A stretch of 7,593 bases of DNA, from positions 1 through 7,593 of the forward strand of contig MWAC01000319.1 in the NCBI GenBank assembly GCA_002068815.1. Reading direction: 5' to 3'. A program made the position numbers and the translations under genes. The stretch is from Firmicutes bacterium ADurb.Bin467. GTDB taxonomy: Bacteria; Bacillota; Clostridia; Christensenellales; Aristaeellaceae. The notes below the pieces were generated by a model. The model searched no databases and was not told where the DNA came from. It was given only the letters and a program-made list of their open reading frames with translations. Below are positions 1-7,200 of this stretch, piece by piece. The stretch's first letter is position 1, and each line of letters begins with the position of its first letter.

Positions 1-60
1 GCCGTGCGAGCCGACATATTCCGCCATCATCGGGTTGAAGTCAAAGCGAATGTTTGCCAT
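1..60 (-). CDS. pgi: Probable glucose-6-phosphate isomerase, N-terminal fragment
   Basis: Only the first 20 codons lie in the window; the rest runs off the left edge. The reading starts at the ATG complementary to 58-60 and begins MANIRFDFNPMM, then AEYVGSHG. A Shine-Dalgarno GGAGGT (complement of 67-72) sits 6 bases before the start, and a strong promoter lies just upstream, so this is a real gene start. The pattern 'I-[KR]-F-D-[FY]-N/S' followed by a hydrophobic stretch and a His-containing turn resembles the N-terminus of Gram-positive glucose-6-phosphate isomerases, which interconvert glucose-6-phosphate and fructose-6-phosphate in the cytoplasm. The identification rests on recall of family N-termini over 20 residues only, so another protein is possible. 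It is transcribed divergently from the two plus-strand genes. Confidence 0.55.
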   Translation of the reverse strand, partial: MANIRFDFNPMMAEYVGSHG

Positions 61-89
61 ATCGCAACCTCCGTTCATCGTATGTCCCC

Positions 90-118
90 ATTATAAGGAT
101 CCGCTGTAAACTTTGCAA
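90..118 (-). promoter_or_regulatory. Sigma-A-type promoter for the leftward gene
   Basis: Read on the minus strand, a -35 box TTGCAA (118-113, 4 of 6 consensus bases) is followed after exactly 17 bases by a perfect -10 box TATAAT (95-90). Transcription would be expected to start near 83-84, giving a leader of about 23 bases that contains the GGAGGT ribosome binding site before the ATG at 60. Box quality, ideal spacing and position relative to a gene start agree, so this is the best-supported promoter in the window. Confidence 0.8.
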
Positions 119-163
119 TGCGAAGACCGATAATTTCACCGTTTCCGCTGCCAGCAATTGCAT

Positions 164-192
164 TTGCTTTCGTTACGCGCATGTGAAATAAT
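164..192 (+). promoter_or_regulatory. Candidate rightward promoter with extended -10
   Basis: TTGCTT (164-169, 3 of 6 matches to TTGACA), a 17-base spacer, then AATAAT (187-192, 5 of 6 matches to TATAAT). A TG dinucleotide at 184-185, one base before the -10 box, makes an extended -10 element that could offset the weak -35 box. Transcription would start near 199-200 and give a leader of about 83 bases before the ATG at 283. The region is A/T-rich, so chance matches are easier; TATAGA at 196-201 is a less well-placed alternative -10. It would drive the DUF3810 gene and probably the glucan synthase gene behind it. Confidence 0.4.
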
Positions 193-266
193 ATGTATAG
201 AAAATAAGGGGCGGAGTGCCGTCGAGCGGGCATAGACGGGCTTGTTTTCCCTATAGAATGCGAATG

Positions 267-272
267 AGGAGG
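267..272 (+). promoter_or_regulatory. Shine-Dalgarno that decides the start of the DUF3810 gene
   Basis: AGGAGG lies 10 bases before ATG 283 (8 bases if the full AGGAGGAG to 274 is counted). The in-frame GTG at 274, which would lengthen the protein by three residues, begins one base after AGGAGG and overlaps the extended motif, so it cannot be properly spaced. The ATG at 283 is therefore preferred. Confidence 0.85.
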
Positions 273-282
273 AGTGCAGAGC

Positions 283-1218
283 ATGCTGTACATAGCGAGC
301 CTCCTGCTGATCGGGCTTCCGGCGATCTTCGTCGCCGCGTGCCGGCTGTTCCCCGCGCTCCCGGATTTTTGGATGGGCGCGGTGTTTCCGCCGGTCGCGC
401 GGTCCGTTTCGCTGGTCTCGGGCGCTGTCCCGTTCCCGGTCGCGGAGCCGCTGTTCCTCTTGGTCGCGGCGGCCGCCGTCTACCTCGCGTTCCGCAGCCG
501 GCGCGGGCTGTGCCTGCTCTTGTCGTGCGTGTTCGCGGTGTGCGCGCTGTTCTGGGCGCCGGCGTATTTCGCGGCGCCTTTGCACCCCGTCTCCGGCGAG
601 GCGGACCGCGAGGCGCTCTGCCGGGTCTCCGCGAAATTGATCGGCGAGCTGAACGAATACGGCGCGTTCTCGCTGCCGGAAGAGCTCGCGGAGGAGGCGC
701 TCGAGGCGGCGGCGGAGGCCGACGTGCCCGCGAGGGTCGCGGCCGCGCCGAAGTTCGCGCGCTATCCGGAGTGGATGGAGCTCGGCTCGCTCGCGGGGCT
801 GTACGTGCCGTGGACGTTCGAGGCGGTCGTGAACCCGGCGGCCGGCGCGCCGGGCGTTCCGTTCACCGCGGTGCACGAGTTGATGCACATGGGCGGCGTC
901 GCGGACGAGGGACAGGCGAACATCGCGGCCTACATCGCCTGCGTGCGCTACGGCGGCGCGTTCCGCTACTCCGCGAAGCTCTGGGGGCTCAAGTACGCGC
1001 TGCAGGCGCTCCGCGAAATCGACGCCGCGGCGTGGACGGAGCTGATCGGAAATTTGAGCGACTCCGTGCGCGCGGATTTCCGCGAAATCAACGGCTTCGC
1101 GCTCGGCGGGAGCATCCGCAAGGGCCGCGCGGTCGAGGCGTTTTTGCGCATCAACGGCATGGCGGAAAAAACCGAAAGCTACGGCGCGCTCGCGAATTAC
1201 CTGTGTATGGATTCATAG
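283..1218 (+). CDS. DUF3810 family membrane protein, predicted zinc metallopeptidase
   Basis: A 311-residue protein of the DUF3810 family, an uncharacterised membrane family with an HExxH signature. Hydrophobic segments lie at about residues 1-19, 56-70 and 76-96. The segment between the first two ends in a PFPVAEP stretch and the third runs into W91-A-P-A-Y95; both positions are typical of the family. The likely catalytic part follows: a GLYVPW stretch, then VPFTAVHELMH with H198, E199 and H202, and then GGVADEGQANIAAYIAC. In relatives as I recall them this last part reads E-x-E-A-N; here E209 is kept but the second Glu is Q211. The C-terminus carries the family's 'YLK-x-N-G...SYG' pattern as AFLRINGMAEKTESYG. 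At 311 residues it is slightly short for the family, which usually runs to about 350. HExxH implies zinc-dependent hydrolysis at the membrane, but no substrate is known and activity is inferred. It ends in TAG 53 bases before the glucan synthase start, same strand, so co-transcription is likely. Confidence 0.88.
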   Translation: MLYIASLLLIGLPAIFVAACRLFPALPDFWMGAVFPPVARSVSLVSGAVPFPVAEPLFLLVAAAAVYLAFRSRRGLCLLLSCVFAVCALFWAPAYFAAPLHPVSGEADREALCRVSAKLIGELNEYGAFSLPEELAEEALEAAAEADVPARVAAAPKFARYPEWMELGSLAGLYVPWTFEAVVNPAAGAPGVPFTAVHELMHMGGVADEGQANIAAYIACVRYGGAFRYSAKLWGLKYALQALREIDAAAWTELIGNLSDSVRADFREINGFALGGSIRKGRAVEAFLRINGMAEKTESYGALANYLCMDS

Positions 1219-1231
1219 AAAACTGCGCACA

Positions 1232-1257
1232 CTGAAATATCAACGACGATATTTCAG
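1232..1257 (+). repeat. Perfect 10-bp inverted repeat (hairpin or operator) before the glucan synthase gene
   Basis: CTGAAATATC (1232-1241) and GATATTTCAG (1248-1257) are exact reverse complements around a 6-base centre, AACGAC. The dyad starts 13 bases after the stop of the DUF3810 gene, and its right end shares two bases with the AGGGGGT ribosome binding site of the next gene. No T-run follows, so it does not look like an intrinsic terminator. As RNA it would form an A/U-rich hairpin just upstream of the ribosome site and could tune translation or stop RNA decay between the two cistrons. As DNA, the 10-6-10 dyad could be an operator. The structure is seen; its role is inferred. Confidence 0.75.
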
Positions 1258-1262
1258 GGGGT
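1256..1262 (+). promoter_or_regulatory. Ribosome binding site of the glucan synthase gene
   Basis: AGGGGGT lies 9 bases before ATG 1272 and is the only purine-rich site in the spacer. It is less perfect than the AGGAGG of the upstream gene, and its first two bases belong to the inverted repeat at 1232-1257, so folding of that repeat could affect ribosome access. Confidence 0.65.
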
Positions 1263-1271
1263 CGCAAATCT

Positions 1272-4200
1272 ATGAACGGTTTGGGAAGACTTTCGAGAGC
1301 GTTGAACGCGCTGCGGTCGGAGAGGGGCATGTACGCCGGCGCGGAGCGCGACGACCGCTCGCTGACCCGGCACATGCGCTCGCTCGCGGTCGAGCTGCGC
1401 GTGGACGGCCGCGCGCCGCTCGTCTGCCCGGCGTTTTTGCCGCGGGAGCTGCAGGCGCTGTCCAAGGAGGCGGGCGAGGTGCTCACCCAGAGCGCGTGCC
1501 CGACGCCGGTGCTCGAAAGGCTTCACCAGGACGCCCGGATCATGGAGGCCTGCGCCGCGCAGGCGCGGCTCGACGGCGGCGTCCGATTGCCCGCGGTCGG
1601 CCGCGAGCCGCGCATATTGAAGATCATGCGCGAGATCGCGTCGCTCGGCGACACGCATTTAAACGCCGACCGGCTGATGCTCGCGCTCGCGTCGTTCGAC
1701 GACGTGCAGGCGCTGACGATGGCCGAGATATGGGCCGCGCCGACGGCGCTCCGCCGCGCGCTCGCCGAGGCGTTCTGCCTCAACGCGCGCTCGGTCATCG
1801 AGCGCGGCAGGGAGCGGTCCGAGGCCGAGCGGTTCGTCGACACGCAGGGCCGAGGCGCCGGGCGGTACCCGGACACGTCCGCGTTTTACGAGCGGGCGCT
1901 GAAATTGACCGTCGAGCAGGAGATACCGGAATTGCGCGCCCGGCTCGAGGGCCAGATCGCCAGGATGGGGGAGAGCGGGGAGAAGCTGATCCGCCTGGAG
2001 CACGAGGCCCAGGCGCTTTTGAGCATGCGCTTGGACAACCTCGTGTCCGCGAAGCGCATGATCGACGCGCTCGACTGGCAGAAGTGCTTCCGGGAGCTCT
2101 CGCGCACCGAGGCCGAATTGATGGGCGACCCGGACGGCACATATCCTAGGATGGACGACGAGTCGCGCTCGACCGTGCGCGCGCAGGTCAGCCTGTTCTC
2201 GCAGCGGCTCAAGATCGGCGAGCAGACGGTCGCGCACCAGGCGGTCGCCGCGGCGAAGGAGTTCCCGGCGGGCGACCCGCGCTCGACGGTCTGCTGGTGG
2301 CTCTACGACGACGGGGGCCGCCAGGCGCTCGTCGGCAGGCTCGGCATACGCGGCAGCGTCCCGAAGCTCGTGCCCGACCCGAAGGGGCACAAATTGATCT
2401 CCGCGATCATAACGCTCGCCGTCTTGCTGTTTATCGGCTACGCGCTGCTCACGAAGAGCTTCACGACGTTTATGCTCGGCATACCGCTTGCGTGGGGCGC
2501 GGCGATGATGGTGGTCGGCCGGATCGCGCCGCACGTCGTTCGCCCGCACAGGCTGCTCAAGCTCGAGATCGAGCGCCTCGAGCGCGACCAGGCGGCGCTC
2601 GTCGTGATGCCGGCGCTTCTGAGCTCCACCGGCCGCGCGCGCGAATTGCTCGACGGGCTCGAGGCGCTCGGCTGCCTCGACACCGACGAAAACGTCCAGT
2701 ACCTGCTGCTGGGCGACTTCCGCGACGCCGACACCGCGGGCGAGCCGGCCGACCGGGAGATTCTCGAGGTCTGCCGCGCGCGCGTCCGCGAGATGAACCG
2801 CCGCGCGGGGCGCGAGAAATACCTGTACCTGCACAGGAACCGGACCTTCTACGCGCCCGACCGCCGCTTCATGGGGCACGAGCGCAAGCGCGGCGCGCTG
2901 ATGGAATTGAACCGGCTGCTGCTCGGCATCTCCGGCGCGGAGAGCGCGTTTCAGGCCGAGGGCGCGGCGTGCGAGCAGCTCTCCGGGCGCTACGGGCTCG
3001 TCGTGACGATCGACGCCGACACGCGGATGATCCCCGGCACGGTCCGGGCGCTCGTCGGCGCGATGCTGCACCCGCTGAACCGGCCGAGGACGCTCAACGG
3101 CGTCCGCCGGGGCTTCGCGATACTGCAGCCGAACATGGAGCTCGCCGCATCCGCCTCGACGAACCAGTTCATCCGGCTGTTCGCGGGCACCGGCGGCGTC
3201 GACGCGTACCCGGTGTCGGTGTCGAACCTCTACCAGGACTTCTCGGGCTCCGGCAGCTTCGCGGGCAAGGGCATCTACGACGTGCGCGCGTTCATGGACG
3301 CGCTCGAGGGGACGTTGCCCGACGGCAGGATATTGAGCCACGACCTGATCGAGGGCGAGTATGCGCGCGCGGCGTTCGTCTCGGACATATCGCTCTACGA
3401 CGGCTTCCCGGAGACGTTTTCCGCCTACCTCAAGCGGCTGAACCGCTGGACGCGCGGCGACTGGCAGATTCTGCCGTACCTGTTCAAGCGCGGTCTCTCG
3501 GGGCTCTCGCGTCTCAAAATCTTCGACAACCTGATCCGAAGTCTCATCCAGCCGTCGCTGATGGGGTTGCTTCTGCAGGCGATGTGGTTCAACGTGCGCA
3601 CGGCCTTCGCGCTGGGCGTGCTCTACGCGTTTCTGACGCCGATACTGCACCTGTTTACGGCGCGGTCGCTCTCATGGCGGCGAGCGGTCGTGGGCCTCGC
3701 GGCGCTCCCGGCGACCTCGGGCGCGCTGATGGACGCGGTGCTGCGCACGATCTTTCGGCTCGCGTTTTCGAAGAAGCACATGCTCGAGTGGGTGACCTCC
3801 GCGGACGCCGCGGCGGGCGGCACGCGCGTCGGCACGGCCTGCCGCGTCGGGGCGATATTGTGCATCCCCGGGCTGTTTTCGCCCGCGTGGGTGCCCCCGG
3901 CGCTGTCGCTCGCGGCGCTTTTCCTGCTGGCGCCCGGATTGATCGCAGACATGCAGACGACCTCGACCGACGCGCGCGGCTCTTTGACCGTGCGGCAGAT
4001 CGGCGCGCTCAGCGAGCTCGCGCGGGACACCTGGCGCTTCTTTGAGAAGTACGTGACCGAGCGCGAGAACTGGCTGCCGCCGGACAACGTGCAGATCGAC
4101 CCCGCGGTCGGGAGCGCGCGCCGAACCTCGCCGACGAACGTCGGGCTCTACCTGCTCTCGTGCCTCTCGGCGCGCGCGCTCGGGTTTCTCCGGGACAGAG

Positions 4201-7200
4201 AGATGCTCTCGCGCGTGCGCGACACGATGGACAGCGTCGAAAAGCTCGACAAGTGGAACGGCCACCTCTACAACTGGTACGACATCGACAGCCTCCGCCC
4301 GTTGAAGCCGCGCTACGTGTCCGCGGTCGACAGCGGAAACCTCGCCGCGTGCCTGATGACGCTCGCGGCGGCGATCGAATCGCTCGACAGGGAACTGACG
4401 GACAGGCTGCGCACGCTCGCCGCGGGCATGGACTTTCTCGCGCTGTACGACCCGTCCAGAAAGCTGTTCGTGATCGGCGCGGACGTCGAAAACGGGCGGC
4501 TGAGCGCATCGCACTACGACCTGCTCGCGTCGGAGTCGCGGATTTTGAGCTACGTCGCGATGATGCTCGGCCAGGTTTCGGTTTCGCATTGGAAAAAACT
4601 GGCACGGCCGTCGGTCCGGCTCGAGCACGGGCAGGCGCTCGTCTCGTGGAGCGGCACGATGTTCGAATACCTGATGCCGGAGATCTTCATGCGCTCGCGC
4701 GACGGCACGCTGCTCTCCGAGAGCAACCGCGCGGTCGCGCAGATGCAGGCGAGGCTCGGGGCGCTGCGCGGGCGGCCGTGGGGCGTCAGCGAGTCCGGCT
4801 ACTACGCGTTCGACCTCCATCTGAACTACCAGTACCGCGCGTTCGGGCTGCGCGAACTCGCGCTGGGCGGCGGCGTGCGCCAGTGCGTCGTCGCGCCGTA
4901 CGCCTCGGTGCTCGCGCTCGCGACGGTGCCCGGAAAGGTCGCCGACAACGTGCTTCGGATGCGCGAGCTCGGTTGGGCGGGCGAGTGCGGGCTCTACGAG
5001 GCGGCGGACTACGCGGCCTCGCGCCGCGGCGAGGACCCGAAGCTCGTCAAGAGCTACATGGCGCACCACCAGGGCATGATGCTCTCCGCGCTCGCAAACG
5101 CTTTGTCGGCGGACGCGATCACGAACCTGTTCGAGAGGATTCCCGAGGCGCGCGCGCTGTCGCTGTTGCTGGAGGAAAAGCCGTCCGCGCGCGTCAGGCT
5201 TCGGCGCAGGCAGGAGCAATTGCTCCCGGACGCCTCGCGCAGGCCCGAGGAGCGCACGTTCCGCTTCGGACGCGTCGAAAACCGGCTCGTCGACCAGCAC
5301 ATACTCGCCGGCGCGGGCGCGCGCGCGATTCTGACGGCGCGCGGGCAGGCGTTTTTGAGCCGCAACGGCGTGCTCGCGAACCGGTTCTTCGGAGACCTGA
5401 TCGAGGACGGGGCGGGCATCGCCGTCTATGTGCGCGACCCGGCGAGCGGCCGGCTCGTGCCCGTCGCGGAGGACGCGTCTGTGCGGTTCGACGCGGGCTT
5501 CGCGCAGTTCGCGTCCGCGATGAACGACGTCGACATCAAGCTGACCGCGACGGTGTCGCCCGAGGACGGCACCTTGATACAGCGCGTGAGCCTCTGGAAT
5601 CGAGCGGACGCGAACCGCGCGCTGGAGCTGACGCAGGCGTTCCCGGTCGCGCTGTGCTATCAGGCGGACTGCTACGCGCACCCGGCGTTCCAGAACCTCT
5701 TCGTCACCTCCGAGCGCCCCGGCCAGAACGTGCTCCTGTTCACGCGCAGGGCCGGCGGCCCGGGCGGGAGCCCGTACGCGCTCGCGGCGATGCTGTTCGG
5801 CGCGCGCGTCGAGGGTTGGGAGACCGATTACGGAAAGCTCGTCAGCCGCGCGGGCGAGATGGAGGGCGGCCTCGGCGGAACGCTCGGAAACACCCTGAAC
5901 CCCTGCTCGGCGATCCGCGCGAAGGTGCAGCTGGAGCCGGGCGAGAAGCGGGAGGTGCACTTCGCGGTCGGGCTCGTGGAGCCGAGCGAGGTCAAGCGAT
6001 GGGTAGACCGCAACGCCTCCGACGCCGCCCCCGAGCGCGCGCGGCAGCTCGCCTATACGCAGTCGCGCGCGATGCTCGGCTTCGTCGGATTGAACGCCGA
6101 GTCGCACCACCTGCTCGCCCGCGCGAGCGCGTTTTTGATCGACCCCCGGCTCTCCGCAAGGGCAAAGCGACCGGGCACCGGCATCGACGTTAGGCGGCAG
6201 GACCTCTGGGCGCTCGGCATCTCCGGCGATTTCCCGATACTCGCGGTGTCGATCGGCGAGCGCGCGCAGCTCTCCGCCGCGCGCGACGCGGTGCGCGCGC
6301 ACGAGTTCTACCGGACGGTCGGGCTGTGCCTCGACCTCGTCTTGATCAACGACTACGGAAACGACTACGAGCAGCCGGTGCGCGACGCCCTGAAGGACAT
6401 GATCGCGTGCTCGCACCTGCGCGAGCAGGTGGGGGTTCCCGGCGGCGTGCACGTGCTCGACAGCCAGCAGATTTCCTCCGAGCAGCGCGCGCAGATGCAG
6501 CGCGTCGCGGCGGTGTTCATCGACGGCGGCGCGGGCGCGGGCTTCTGGTCGCAGCTGCGGGCAATTCTCGGCGCGCTGGAATTCGGCGGGCGCGCGGCGT
6601 ACCGGCCCTTGGAGCCGCGCGGGTTCAAGTTGAAGCCGGTCAAGCGCGAGTTCTTCAACGGCTACGGCGGGTTCTCGGACGAGGGCTACGCGATCGACGC
6701 GGCGGAGCCCACGCCCTCCGCGTGGTCGAACGTGCTCGCGCGCGACGGCTTCGGCGCGCTGATCACCGAGCGCGGCGGCGGCTTCCTGTTCGGCGACAAC
6801 AGCCGCGAGTGCCGGCTGACGCCGTTCCGCAACGACCCGCTCGTCGAGGGCTGGGGCTTCATGCTCTACCTCGCGGACGAGAAGCGCGGCGCGTACCTCC
6901 GGCTTCTGCCGGGCGACCGGCCGATCACGCCGTTCCGCGCGACGCACGGGCTCGAAAAGACGCGCTTCGAGAGCGGCGCGGAGGGATTGGAGTTCTCGAC
7001 GACGGCGTTCGCGCACCCGGACGAGGCGGCGCTGGGCCTTCTGTGCGCGTTCAAGAACAGCGGCAGCAAGCCCGCCGAGTACGCGGTCACGCTGTTTGTC
7101 GACTGGCTGATGGGCGTCGACGCGCGCGACGCGCAGTTCGTGCGCGCGTGGACCGAGGGCGAGGTCTGCCTGGCCTCCGGCGCGGCCCCGGGCGTCGGCT

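Noticed and set aside
153..168. AGCAA-N6-TTGCT imperfect palindrome in the divergent region.
   Set aside because: Arms of only five bases in an A/T-rich stretch; not enough to call a regulator site.
274..282. GTG at 274 as start of the DUF3810 protein.
   Set aside because: It lies one base after AGGAGG and overlaps the extended Shine-Dalgarno, too close for initiation; ATG 283 has normal spacing.
216..1235. A second plus-strand open frame overlapping the DUF3810 gene, and open frames overlapping the synthase at 1496-2149, 2297-4045 and 4160-6193.
   Set aside because: Arg/Gly/Ala-rich out-of-frame translations without ribosome sites or family motifs; the overlapped frames are clearly the real proteins.
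1232..1262. Inverted repeat read as an intrinsic terminator of the DUF3810 gene.
   Set aside because: The stem is A/T-rich and is followed by GGGGG rather than a T-run.
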